Shown here: one piece after another, positions 1 through 9,759 of the stretch | Position numbering within the stretch: position 1 is the first letter of the stretch | Layout: each line of letters starts with the position of its first letter | Position numbers and translations under genes: made by a program | Notes under the pieces: model-generated | Database searches by the model: none | What the model was told of the DNA's origin: nothing | Seen by the model: only the letters and a program-made list of their open reading frames with translations | Origin: Alphaproteobacteria bacterium | GTDB lineage: Bacteria > Pseudomonadota > Alphaproteobacteria > ATCC43930 > CGMCC-115725 | Direction: 5' to 3' | Length of the DNA: 36,564 nt | Assembly (NCBI GenBank): GCA_019240125.1 | Contig: JAFAYW010000036.1 | Coordinates: 1-36,564 of the forward strand

Positions 1-1513
<1,513 letters not shown>

Positions 1514-1574
1514 CTCTGTTCCTTCGTCTTTCCTACATCATGCCATTGCCGGCGCCGAATGCGCCCAACGGCAA

Positions 1575-2135
1575 CTATCCTGCACTGCGCATCGCCAGCC
1601 GCAGACGCTGCAACCGGCTATTCAGCGACGCATCCACCATGCGCGACCCGACCCGCACGATCATGCCGCCGAGCAGAGCCGGGTTGACCTTGATGTCCAC
1701 CGTAACGCGCGACCCGACGGCGCGACGCAACTGCTCGGTCAGAGCGACCTGCCGCTCTTCATCCAGCGGCTGTGCCACGGTCACTTCGGCGGTTACCTCG
1801 CCGCGCCGCTCGGCCAATTGTGCGAGAAAGGCGGTAATCATGCCTGGGATTTCGAAGAGACGCCGGTTACGGGCGACGATCCCGAGGAAATTGCGTGTCA
1901 GCTCGGATAATCCTGCCTGCGAGCCGATCGCCGCGATGGCTTTGCCCTGTGCATCGCGCGTCAGTACCGGGCTGCGCAACAGCCGCGCCAAATCCGGGCT
2001 GGTCTGCAACATGGCCCACAATTCGCGAAGATCGCCTGCCACCGTATCGAGCGCATGCTGCTCGTCGGCCAGATCGAACAGCGCCGCCGCGTAACGTTCT
2101 GCCAGGCCGGAAGCGCCTGCACTTTCGGAAGCCAA
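1575..2135 (-). CDS. atpH: F1F0 ATP synthase subunit delta
   Basis: Delta subunit, the clamp joining the F1 head to the peripheral stalk. The frame is open far upstream (to 3449), but homology begins at GLAERYAAALFDLA, so the true start must be close to 2135. I chose the TTG at 2135-2133, which is preceded by GGAG at 2150-2147 (11-nt spacing) and yields 186 residues, the family's normal length. No ATG or GTG fits. The C-terminal segment with NPALLGGMIVRVGSRMVDASL is the conserved delta signature (about residues 148-170). The gene is first in the atp operon here, with no F0 genes next to it, as expected for alphaproteobacteria, where F0 is encoded elsewhere. The rare start codon could limit translation; that is inference. 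Confidence 0.93.
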   Translation of the reverse strand: MASESAGASGLAERYAAALFDLADEQHALDTVAGDLRELWAMLQTSPDLARLLRSPVLTRDAQGKAIAAIGSQAGLSELTRNFLGIVARNRRLFEIPGMITAFLAQLAERRGEVTAEVTVAQPLDEERQVALTEQLRRAVGSRVTVDIKVNPALLGGMIVRVGSRMVDASLNSRLQRLRLAMRSAG

Positions 2136-2223
2136 CGGAAACCGGTCTCCAATAAACGCGCCGGCTCGGCCGGGCCGCGATAATTCGCTGGTAGGGGTGA
2201 TCTCGGACGCAGCCGCCCGCACA

Positions 2224-2238
2224 GGGCCATTATGGCCC
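2224..2238. promoter_or_regulatory. Perfect 7-bp inverted repeat in the atpH/MFS divergent region
   Basis: GGGCCAT, a single T, then ATGGCCC: a perfect inverted repeat 89 bp upstream of the atpH start and 174 bp upstream of the MFS start. On the minus strand it contains CATAAT, which could serve as a -10 box for atpH, although no good -35 lies 16-18 bp before it. It may be an operator or a chance GC-rich palindrome. The 276-bp region 2136-2411 has no other convincing gene or site. Confidence 0.25.
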
Positions 2239-2411
2239 CGCGAAATCGGCGCGGTAGGTAGCACAGAAGCACAACCCGCGCAACCGCTGGCCGCCGGCTG
2301 ATTCACCCCGCAGGCAACCGGTGGGGCGGCGCTGATGGACAAGCCCGCCGCCTGCGATCTATCGTTTCGCGAAACGCGTGACGCGAACGCGATTATCGGG
2401 GGGAAACCAGC

Positions 2412-3740
2412 ATGCCGAGCGACAGCGCCGTGGGTGCGCTCAAATTTACGCGCGGGCTTTCCAGGTACCAGTGGACGGTCTTTCTTGTGGTGTGGGCGGG
2501 ATGGGCGCTCGACGCTACCGATTTCGGGCTGTACTCGGCCGTGCTGCGCCCGGCCCTGACGGAGTTGCTCGGCGGCAGTCCCGCGATGTCGGATATTGGC
2601 CGAGTTGGCGGCATCCTGGCGATGGTCGGATTGCTGGGCTGGGCCTTTGGCGGCTTTATCTTTGGCATCATCGCCGATTATATCGGCCGGGTTCGCACGC
2701 TGGCGCTCAGCATATTGATCTACAGCGTGTTCACCGCCGCGCAGGGCTTTTCCCACTCGCCGCTTGAACTCGGCTTCTTCCGCTTTCTTGGCGGTCTGGG
2801 GACGGGCGGCGAGATTATCGTCGGCATCCCGCTTGTCGCCGAGGCTTTCGCCGACAACGCACAGCGTGCCTGGGTACTCGGCATCATGATGACGGGCGGC
2901 GCCTTCGGCAGTCTGATCGGCGGCTGGGTTTACGGACTCATCGGGCCCTATGGCTGGCGCTGGGTGTTCTTCGTCGGGATCTGCCCCGCGATCCTGCTGG
3001 CTTTCATTCGGCGCGGCATGATGGAGCCTGAGCACTTCACGGCGATGCGGGCGCGGCGCCAGACCGTTCGGGCGGAGATCGATACGGCCACCGCCGAAGA
3101 CCGGGAGTTCCTCCGTTTTGTGCCGTTGCAGCTGTTCAATCCGCAGAACCGCTTCAGCACGTTCGTCGGGTTGATGTTCTGCCTCGGCACCCTGCTCGCG
3201 AACTGGACGACGGTGATCTGGCTGCCGACGATCATCACGCAGATGGTCGGTAACGACGGCATCAAGGGCGCGGACGCGATTCCGTTTGTCAGCCAGGGCA
3301 TGATGCTGTGGGGCGTCGGCGGCATCTTCGGCTATGCCTCGTTCGGCTTTATCGCCGACTGGATCGGCCGCCGCCCGGCGATCATCGGCTATAATCTGGG
3401 GACCCTGGTTCTCGGCCTCGTCCTCTATCTCGGGCTCAGCTCGTATCACCTCTACCCTTATTTGTTACCGATATACGGGTTCTTCGTGCTGGGCCAGTTC
3501 TCCGGGCACGCGGTGTATCTGCCGGAATTGTTCCCGACGCATATTCGCGCGACGGCTGTGTCGTTCTGCAATGGCACCGGCCGCATCATCACCAGCGCGG
3601 GACCGCTCGTCGCCGGCCTCCTCGTCGGTTATTTCGGCGGGTTCAACAAGGGCGCGGCGATCATGACCTGCTTCATCATCCTGAGCATCATCGCGCTGGC
3701 CATTGGCCGCGAGACCCGCGAGCAGCCCTTGCCGCAATGA
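2412..3740 (+). CDS. MFS transporter, AAHS/sugar-acid type
   Basis: Inner-membrane secondary transporter of the major facilitator superfamily, 442 residues with about 12 membrane segments. The first helix (WTVFLVVWAGWALDATDFGLY, about residues 22-42) carries an acidic D-x-x-D motif like the DGxD of aromatic-acid:H+ symporters. The loop after helix 2 has the MFS motif A variant GIIADYIGRVR (about 84-94), and ADWIGRRPAIIG after helix 8 is the duplicated copy. GIPLVAEAF and FRFLGGLGTGGE resemble the AAHS and metabolite:H+ symporter branches. The substrate is unknown; an organic or aromatic acid is the best guess. The ATG at 2412 follows GGGGGG at 2398-2403. It is divergent from atpH and may be transcribed alone, because a hairpin follows its stop. 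Confidence 0.85.
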   Translation: MPSDSAVGALKFTRGLSRYQWTVFLVVWAGWALDATDFGLYSAVLRPALTELLGGSPAMSDIGRVGGILAMVGLLGWAFGGFIFGIIADYIGRVRTLALSILIYSVFTAAQGFSHSPLELGFFRFLGGLGTGGEIIVGIPLVAEAFADNAQRAWVLGIMMTGGAFGSLIGGWVYGLIGPYGWRWVFFVGICPAILLAFIRRGMMEPEHFTAMRARRQTVRAEIDTATAEDREFLRFVPLQLFNPQNRFSTFVGLMFCLGTLLANWTTVIWLPTIITQMVGNDGIKGADAIPFVSQGMMLWGVGGIFGYASFGFIADWIGRRPAIIGYNLGTLVLGLVLYLGLSSYHLYPYLLPIYGFFVLGQFSGHAVYLPELFPTHIRATAVSFCNGTGRIITSAGPLVAGLLVGYFGGFNKGAAIMTCFIILSIIALAIGRETREQPLPQ

Positions 3741-3751
3741 CGTAACCGGGC

Positions 3752-3769
3752 GGGCGCCTGCAAGCGCCC
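3752..3769 (+). terminator. GC hairpin after the MFS gene
   Basis: GGGCGC, a six-base loop CTGCAA, then GCGCCC, 12 bp after the MFS stop codon. The next bases are CCCTCACATT, so there is no T-run. It is either a weak or Rho-assisted terminator or just a 3' stabilising hairpin. Confidence 0.35.
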
Positions 3770-3829
3770 CCCTCACATTGCGAACTCGGCAGCCATGACG
3801 CAACGCAACTGGAAAGATTATCATCTACC

Positions 3830-3857
3830 TTGTGAATAATTATTCATTCACTATAAT
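3830..3857 (+). promoter_or_regulatory. Sigma70-type promoter for the DUF2339 gene with an embedded palindrome
   Basis: TTGTGA (3830-3835), a 16-bp spacer and a perfect TATAAT (3852-3857) lie in an AT-rich island about 55 bp upstream of the DUF2339 start at 3914. The spacer and the edge of the -35 box hold a perfect 14-bp palindrome, TGAATAATTATTCA (3833-3846), where a repressor could block the promoter. The island stands out from the GC-rich surroundings. Confidence 0.65.
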
Positions 3858-3913
3858 GGAGTGATTTAAACGTCACCGGCCGCGTCGCTGGTCGACGGAG
3901 ATGAGGGGCTGCG

Positions 3914-6547
3914 ATGACAGAGTTGCTTCTCCTGGTTGCGATGGCGCTCGCGATCAGCGCCTGGTTTGTTGCAAGAGGCGCGCGTCGACAGATCGCGATC
4001 TTGAACCGGCGATGCGACATCTACGATCGCCGGCTATTGGATTTCATGGAGGAACTGCGCCGCGTCCGATCCCCCCTGCCTGGTATGGGCCCGACGGACG
4101 TTGCCCCGACCGAAGCTGCCCTGCCAGCGGCCGACGATTTCCTGAGCCCCGCCGAGGAGGTACCTGATCTCGAGCCGGTCATGGCGCAGTCCCCGCCGAT
4201 AGAGGCGACACCCGTCACGCCGGCGCGCCGGCCGGCGAACTGGGAAGGGCGCCTGACCGAAAACTGGCTGGTGTGGTTGGGGGGCGCCGCGCTTGCCTTG
4301 GGCGGCGCCTTCCTGGTCAAGGTGTCGATCGAGCGCGGGCTGCTGGTGCCCATCGTTCGCGTTATCCTGGGCCTCTGCCTCGGCATCGCGATTTCGGGTA
4401 CGGCGGAGCGATCACGCCGCGGTATCCGCCCCGGCCACTACGACCTCACCTACTACGTGCCGCAAGTGCTGGCGGGGGCTGGCGCGGCCATCATCTTTGC
4501 CAGCCTCTATGCCGCCTATGCCTTTTACGACCTGCTGCCGGGCCCGATCGCCTTTACCCTGCTCGCGATGACGGCGGGCGCGACAATCGCACAGTCGCTG
4601 CGGTACGGCCCCGCGGTAGCGGCTATTGGCCTGATCGGCGGCTACGTGGTGCCGATGCTGGTCGGCAGCACCGACCCGCAGGCCGTTCCGCTCTTCGCGT
4701 ATCTCACGGTCCTCACTGCCGCGGCGCTGGCCCTGCTGCGGCATCGCGGCTGGTGGTGGCTGGCTTGGCTGTCACTCGCCGGGGCGGTCGGATGGGCGTT
4801 CCTGTGGCTCGGTGCGGCAGACAAACCTGAAACCGCGGTAGTAGGATTCTATCTGCTCCTGCTGCTCGGCCTGTTCGTCGCCTTCCGTCACGGCGTACCG
4901 CGGGTCGGCTTTCTGCGGGGGACAATCGATGCGCCGATGGTCCCGATCGTATCCCGCACGGCATTCTGGATTATCGCGGCCGCGATTGTCCTGCTGGCCC
5001 ATGTCGATGGGTTTGCCAGCGGCAGCATCGGGACGGCCGTGGTTGCCACGGTCGCGCTGATGGCCATCGCCTTTCACGACAGCCGGCTTGACGACACGGT
5101 CGCCACTGCCGGCGCGCTGGCCCTGGTCCTGCTCGCCGGCTGGGCGTTGCCGCTGCCGGTGCCCGAGATGAACCTGTGGGTCTTCCGGGTGGCCACCGAC
5201 CACGTCGCGGATTTCAGCACCGCAGCTGTCGGCTTCGCGGCCTTGCTGGGAGTCGGCGGGTTCATCGCGACACGCCTCGTACCGCGCCCCGGACGCTGGG
5301 CCGCGGTGTCGGCTGCCGCGCCGCTGCTGATCATGCTGATCGCGTACTGGCGGCTGCAGCAATTCGATCTGCATATCGCGTGGGGCATCGCGGCGCTGGT
5401 GCTGGCCGGGATCGAACTGGCCGCGGCGAGCGCCATTGCGTCCCGCCGCGATGGCGCCATGGAGACAGAGATCGCCCTGGCGGCCTACGCGGTGGCTGTG
5501 CTCGGCAGCACGATCTCCGCGGCGGCGCTGAGTTTCTCGAATGCGTGGTTGACGGTGGTCTTCGCGCTGCATCTGCCGGCGATGGGTTGGATCGAGGGCC
5601 GCATCCGGGTCGGCGCGTTGCGCTGGCTGGCTGCCGCTGTTGCCGCAGCCGTTCTGGTGCGTCTGATGCTCAACCCATACGTGCTCGACTATCAGCTGGG
5701 ACCGACACCAATCTTCAACTGGCTGCTGTACGGCTACGGTGTGCCAGCGGTCGCATTTATTGTCGCGACGCGGCAGTTTGGCAGCCGCGCGGATAACCTG
5801 CTGGTCGGCCTGCTCGAACTCGGCAGCGTCCTGTTCTCGTTCCTGCTGCTGACATTGGAGCTGTTGCACGTGCTGCACGGCAGGTTGACCATGTCACTGG
5901 ACGATTGCCGCGACCTTGCGGTGCCGGCGTTGTGGCTTGCCTTCGGGACGGGCGTGCTGATCCTGGGGCAGCGACGGCATCGCCCGGTATTGCGGTGGAC
6001 CGGCGGCGGCCTGCTGGTCCTCGCGACCGCGACCGATTTCGTATTGCAGATCGCGACCGTGTTCGACGATGCCTCTGTCGGGCGGACCCCGGTGCTGAAC
6101 GCCTTGCTCGCGGCCGATGTGGTACCGGCGTTCGCCTACGCCGCGGTGGCGTTGCGGGGTACCACCCAACCGGTCCTATGCCGGGCGGCGCGGATCGTCG
6201 CGACCGGGTTTGCTTTTATCTGGGTCACGCTCGAGACCCGCCACCTGTTCCGGGGACCGCACCTGTTCAACGGCGCGGCTAGCGAAGCCGAATGGTACGC
6301 CTATTCGGTAGCCTGGCTCCTGTTCGCGGGTGCCGGGCTGGCGGTTGGCCTGGCGCGGCACAACGAATGGCTGCGCCGCGCGGGATTGGTCGGCATCGCC
6401 CTGGTGGCCGCTAAGGTGTTCCTCTCCGATACCGCGGAGCTCAGCGGCCTGTTGCGCGCGCTCTCCTTCCTCGGCATCGGCGGCGCCCTTGTCGGCATCG
6501 GCTACGCATATCGCCGGCTGCGACCGATCGAACCCGCAGCGCTATAG
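3914..6547 (+). CDS. DUF2339 multi-span membrane protein
   Basis: Large integral membrane protein of 877 residues and unknown function. A first membrane segment (LLLLVAMALAISAWFVA, about residues 4-20) is followed by a charged, coiled-coil-like stretch to about residue 50. Next comes a Pro/Ala/Glu-rich linker (about 55-105), and then the DUF2339 body starting ENWLVWLGGAALALGGAFLVKVSIERG (about 115-141), with a run of at least twenty hydrophobic helices to the C-terminus. This long N-terminal anchor plus polytopic body is typical of the family; no enzyme activity is established. Start: ATG preceded by GGAGATGAGGGG. It has its own promoter at 3830-3857 and is convergent with priA, whose stop it overlaps by six bases. 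Confidence 0.85.
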   Translation: MTELLLLVAMALAISAWFVARGARRQIAILNRRCDIYDRRLLDFMEELRRVRSPLPGMGPTDVAPTEAALPAADDFLSPAEEVPDLEPVMAQSPPIEATPVTPARRPANWEGRLTENWLVWLGGAALALGGAFLVKVSIERGLLVPIVRVILGLCLGIAISGTAERSRRGIRPGHYDLTYYVPQVLAGAGAAIIFASLYAAYAFYDLLPGPIAFTLLAMTAGATIAQSLRYGPAVAAIGLIGGYVVPMLVGSTDPQAVPLFAYLTVLTAAALALLRHRGWWWLAWLSLAGAVGWAFLWLGAADKPETAVVGFYLLLLLGLFVAFRHGVPRVGFLRGTIDAPMVPIVSRTAFWIIAAAIVLLAHVDGFASGSIGTAVVATVALMAIAFHDSRLDDTVATAGALALVLLAGWALPLPVPEMNLWVFRVATDHVADFSTAAVGFAALLGVGGFIATRLVPRPGRWAAVSAAAPLLIMLIAYWRLQQFDLHIAWGIAALVLAGIELAAASAIASRRDGAMETEIALAAYAVAVLGSTISAAALSFSNAWLTVVFALHLPAMGWIEGRIRVGALRWLAAAVAAAVLVRLMLNPYVLDYQLGPTPIFNWLLYGYGVPAVAFIVATRQFGSRADNLLVGLLELGSVLFSFLLLTLELLHVLHGRLTMSLDDCRDLAVPALWLAFGTGVLILGQRRHRPVLRWTGGGLLVLATATDFVLQIATVFDDASVGRTPVLNALLAADVVPAFAYAAVALRGTTQPVLCRAARIVATGFAFIWVTLETRHLFRGPHLFNGAASEAEWYAYSVAWLLFAGAGLAVGLARHNEWLRRAGLVGIALVAAKVFLSDTAELSGLLRALSFLGIGGALVGIGYAYRRLRPIEPAAL

Positions 6548-8824
6548 GAAGCTGTATGGGTCGACATCGATCTGCAGGCGGGTCGAGCCGCTGAGCTTCA
6601 CGCGGCTTACCCAATCGCGCAGCACCGCCTGCAGATTGACGCTGCGCTCGGCCTTGACAAGAAAGCGGCGCCGATGCCGGCCACGCAGGATCGCAAGCGG
6701 CGCCGGGGCCGGGCCCAGCACGCTCACGCCGGGCAATTGCGGCGCGGCCCGGGCCAGCGCCTGTGCCGTGAAATCGGCTGCTTCCGGCTCGTTCGCGCTG
6801 ACGATCAGCGCGGCCAATCGCCCGAACGGCGGCAGTGCAGCGGTGCGGCGCGAGGCGGCTTCGGCTTCGAGAAAGCCGTCGCGATCACCGGAGGCCAGCG
6901 CCCGCATGACCGGCTGCTCGGGCATATAGGTTTGCAGCAACACGTGCCCCGGCCGCTGCTCGCGCCCGGCGCGCCCCGCGACCTGATGCAGGAGCTGGTA
7001 GGTGCGTTCGGCGGCGCGCAAATCGCCGCCGCTGAGCCCGAGATCGGCATCGACCACGCCGACCAGGGTCAGCATCGGGAAATGATGGCCTTTGGCGACG
7101 ATCTGGGTCCCTATCAGCACGTCATAGCGATGCGCCACCATCGCATCGGCCAGCTCGGCGGCGGCACGCGGACCGGCCAGCAGGTCGCTGACCATCAATG
7201 CGGTGCGCGCCGCCGGAAAGCGCACCGCGACCTCCTCCTTCAGGCGTTCAACTCCCGGGCCACAGGGCACCAGGCTCCCGCTGGCGAGGCATTCCGGACA
7301 CAAGGCCGGCAAGGGCGCCTGATAACCGCAATGGTGGCACATCAGGCGGCCATTAAAACGATGCTCGACCAGCCACGCCGTGCAGCTCGGGCATTGCAGG
7401 CGAAAACCGCAGGCGCGGCACAAAGTGAGCGGCGCATAACCGCGCCGGTTTAGGAACAGCAGCACCTGTTCGCCAGCCGCCAATGTCGTGCTGACTGCCT
7501 CGACCAGCCTTGCCGAGAGAAAGCGGCCTGATTCCAGCCGCTCTCGCCGCATATCGACCAGCGATATCTCGGGCAGCGCCGCCTCGGCGTGCCGCCGCGG
7601 CAACGCCACCCGCGCGTATCGCCCGCGCGCCACGTTGATGACGGTTTCGAGTGACGGGGTCGCCGATACCAGGACAATCGGGATGCCGGCGATTGAGGCG
7701 CGCAAGACCGCCATGTCGCGCGCCTGATAGGAGACGCCGTCCTCCTGCTTGAACGACGGATCGTGCTCTTCGTCGACGATGATCAGACCGAGTTCGGGAA
7801 ACGGCAGAAACAGCGCGGAGCGCGCCCCGACGACGACGCGCGCGCGGCCGCTCGCGACCCCCCGCCAGGCGTCGCGCCGGCCGGCGTGCGACACGTCCGA
7901 ATGCCATTCGACCGGGGTTGCGCCGAAGCGGCGGCGAAACCGGTGGAGCCATTGCGCGCTGAGCGCGATTTCCGGCAGGAGCACGAGCACCTGCCGCTCG
8001 GCTGCCAGCGCGCTGGCGATCGCCGCGAAATAGGTCTCGGTCTTGCCGGAGCCGGTGACGCCGTCGAGCACAGTTACGCTAAACCCGTCCGCCTGAGTGC
8101 GTGCCAGGAGCCGGTCGGCGGCGTTTTGCTGGTCGCGCGACAGGGCAGGGCCCTCGGTATCCCAGCGTGGGAGTGGCGGTGCCGGAGGATCGCCCGCGAG
8201 CAGCACCTCATCCACCAGCCCGGCGCCAATCAGCGTCCGCACCACCCCGACACCGCAGCCAGCGAGGCGGCTGGCCTCGGTCACCGCGCAGGCCCCCTGT
8301 TCGTGCAGCGTTTCGAGTACGCGGCGGCGTGCGGCGGTGAGCTTGCCGTCTCCAGACGTGCCGCCGTCTGGATTGTGCAACACGGCCGCTCCGGCGGCAC
8401 TGATCGCGCAGAGACGCCTCGGCCGTGGTGGCAATAAGGCGTCCTCGACACTCATGGCCATGCGCAGCACCGCGCCGGCGGGGGCCAGATTGTAGGCGGC
8501 GGCGCGTTCGATGAAGGCGCGCAGCGCTGGTTCGAGCGGCGGCGTCGGCAGCGATTCGACGAGGGGCTTCAGTCGGTCCACGGGGACGTCGGGCGCAACC
8601 CCACCCCAGATGACGCCGATCGCCCGCCGCGATCCAAGCGGCACGCGCACAAAGCTGCCGGCCTCGGGTACCGCGAGTTCGTCAGGCACGAGGTAGTCGA
8701 GCGGCCCCGCCAACGGCAGCGGCAACAACACCCGCACGACCCTGGCGACATCGGCGGCATCCGTCGGCCGCGGCGCCTGCGCCGGCACGCCGTCCCGGGC
8801 GCAGTTGGCACGGCTGTCGGGCAT
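6542..8824 (-). CDS. priA: Replication restart helicase PriA (primosomal protein N')
   Basis: 3'-to-5' superfamily 2 DNA helicase that recognises stalled forks and reloads the replisome. With the ATG at 8824 (GGGGGTGAG upstream) it has 760 residues; the frame runs on to 8947, but homology starts at RVLLPLPLAGPLDYLVP (about residues 31-47). In order: the N-terminal DNA-binding domain, Walker A GVTGSGKTETY (about 254-264), the DEEHD Walker B (about 351), and the zinc-binding insert with eight cysteines, CxxC pairs between CRACGF and CPECLASG (about 466-512). Helicase motifs IVAKGHHFP and QVAGRAGR follow, and the end STRLQIDVDPYSFL is typical of PriA. It is divergent from DUF484-xerC. Its stop TAG shares the palindrome CTATAG with the stop of DUF2339. 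Confidence 0.96.
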   Translation of the reverse strand: MPDSRANCARDGVPAQAPRPTDAADVARVVRVLLPLPLAGPLDYLVPDELAVPEAGSFVRVPLGSRRAIGVIWGGVAPDVPVDRLKPLVESLPTPPLEPALRAFIERAAAYNLAPAGAVLRMAMSVEDALLPPRPRRLCAISAAGAAVLHNPDGGTSGDGKLTAARRRVLETLHEQGACAVTEASRLAGCGVGVVRTLIGAGLVDEVLLAGDPPAPPLPRWDTEGPALSRDQQNAADRLLARTQADGFSVTVLDGVTGSGKTETYFAAIASALAAERQVLVLLPEIALSAQWLHRFRRRFGATPVEWHSDVSHAGRRDAWRGVASGRARVVVGARSALFLPFPELGLIIVDEEHDPSFKQEDGVSYQARDMAVLRASIAGIPIVLVSATPSLETVINVARGRYARVALPRRHAEAALPEISLVDMRRERLESGRFLSARLVEAVSTTLAAGEQVLLFLNRRGYAPLTLCRACGFRLQCPSCTAWLVEHRFNGRLMCHHCGYQAPLPALCPECLASGSLVPCGPGVERLKEEVAVRFPAARTALMVSDLLAGPRAAAELADAMVAHRYDVLIGTQIVAKGHHFPMLTLVGVVDADLGLSGGDLRAAERTYQLLHQVAGRAGREQRPGHVLLQTYMPEQPVMRALASGDRDGFLEAEAASRRTAALPPFGRLAALIVSANEPEAADFTAQALARAAPQLPGVSVLGPAPAPLAILRGRHRRRFLVKAERSVNLQAVLRDWVSRVKLSGSTRLQIDVDPYSFL

Positions 8825-8972
8825 CGCTACACTCACCCCCGACCGGTTGCATGCGATGAGACAGTAAGCACCGGCCCTTTTACTGGTATCAGGTGCTGTT
8901 TGATGGTCACCCGCCTTTCTGCTTTCCGCTCCCCGCTGCCGTCGCATCTGGCCCGGTTCGCGTAGGCGCCTT

Positions 8973-9728
8973 GTGGTTGATCTGCCGCGCGATAAGCCTA
9001 AACCGGTCGGCCCCGACGTTGCCGTGCCGCCCGAGGCGGCGGCTGAGATTACGGGGCGCGATGTCCTCGCCTATCTGCGCCGTCATCCCAATTTCCTCGA
9101 CCGCCACCCCGAGGCGCTGCGATTGCTGCGCGCGCCTGAGCGCGAGGTCGGCGACCGGATCGTCGATTTTCAGCATTTTCAGATCGAGCGCCTGCGTCGT
9201 GAGCTGACCCGCGTGAATCAGGAGCACCGTAGCCTGATCGCTGCCAGTCGTGGCAATCTGGCAAGCCGCAACCGGGTGCACAAGGCGGCCGTCGCGATCA
9301 TCGCCGCACCGAGCTTTGAGCAGCTTCTGCAGACCGCGACCACCGACCTCGCGGTTGTGCTCGATGTCGATGTTGTGACGATCTGCGTCGAAACCACGGC
9401 CACGCCCGGCCGCAAGTTGACGACGCAAGGCATCCACGTGCTTAAGGAAGGGACAATCGAGGCCCTGCTCGGGACCGAGCGCGATGCCCTGCTGGTCGCC
9501 GATGCTCCGGGTGAGGCGGCACTGTTCGGCGGCGCCGCCGGGTTGGTGCGCTCGCAGGCGCTGCTGCGGCTCGGGTTCGGCCGCGGTTCGCCGTCCGGGC
9601 TGTTGTGCATGGGCACGCGCCAACCCGGCCGCTTTCATCCCGGACTCAGCACCGAATTATTGAGCTTTCTCGCGCGGGTGCTCGGGATCACGATATCGCA
9701 GTGGCTCAACCCGCCGCGCCTCGGTTAG
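8973..9728 (+). CDS. DUF484 family protein
   Basis: A 251-residue cytoplasmic protein of the DUF484 family (GAF-like fold; function not established). The conserved N-terminal segment DVLAYLRRHPNFLDRHPEAL (about residues 29-48) and the region FQHFQIERLRRELTRVNQEH (about 69-88, probably coiled coil) match the family. The C-terminus SGLLCMGTRQPGRFHPGLS (about 209-227) is the other conserved block. Start: GTG at 8973, preceded by the weak TAGGCG; no better start lies between it and the N-terminal motif. It is followed after 31 bp by xerC. DUF484 next to xerC is a recurrent proteobacterial pairing, which hints at a role connected with recombination or cell division but proves none. Confidence 0.88.
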   Translation: MVDLPRDKPKPVGPDVAVPPEAAAEITGRDVLAYLRRHPNFLDRHPEALRLLRAPEREVGDRIVDFQHFQIERLRRELTRVNQEHRSLIAASRGNLASRNRVHKAAVAIIAAPSFEQLLQTATTDLAVVLDVDVVTICVETTATPGRKLTTQGIHVLKEGTIEALLGTERDALLVADAPGEAALFGGAAGLVRSQALLRLGFGRGSPSGLLCMGTRQPGRFHPGLSTELLSFLARVLGITISQWLNPPRLG

Positions 9729-9759
9729 GGCTGAGTTCGCCGCCACAGGGGTAGGGTGG

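Noticed and set aside
1575..3449. 624-residue reading of the atpH frame
   Set aside because: The N-terminal 430 residues are antisense to the MFS gene and Arg/Asp/His-rich; only the last 186 match the delta subunit.
4772..5878. 368-residue minus-strand ORF within DUF2339
   Set aside because: Gln/Arg/Asp-rich shadow opposite a gene with clear membrane helices.
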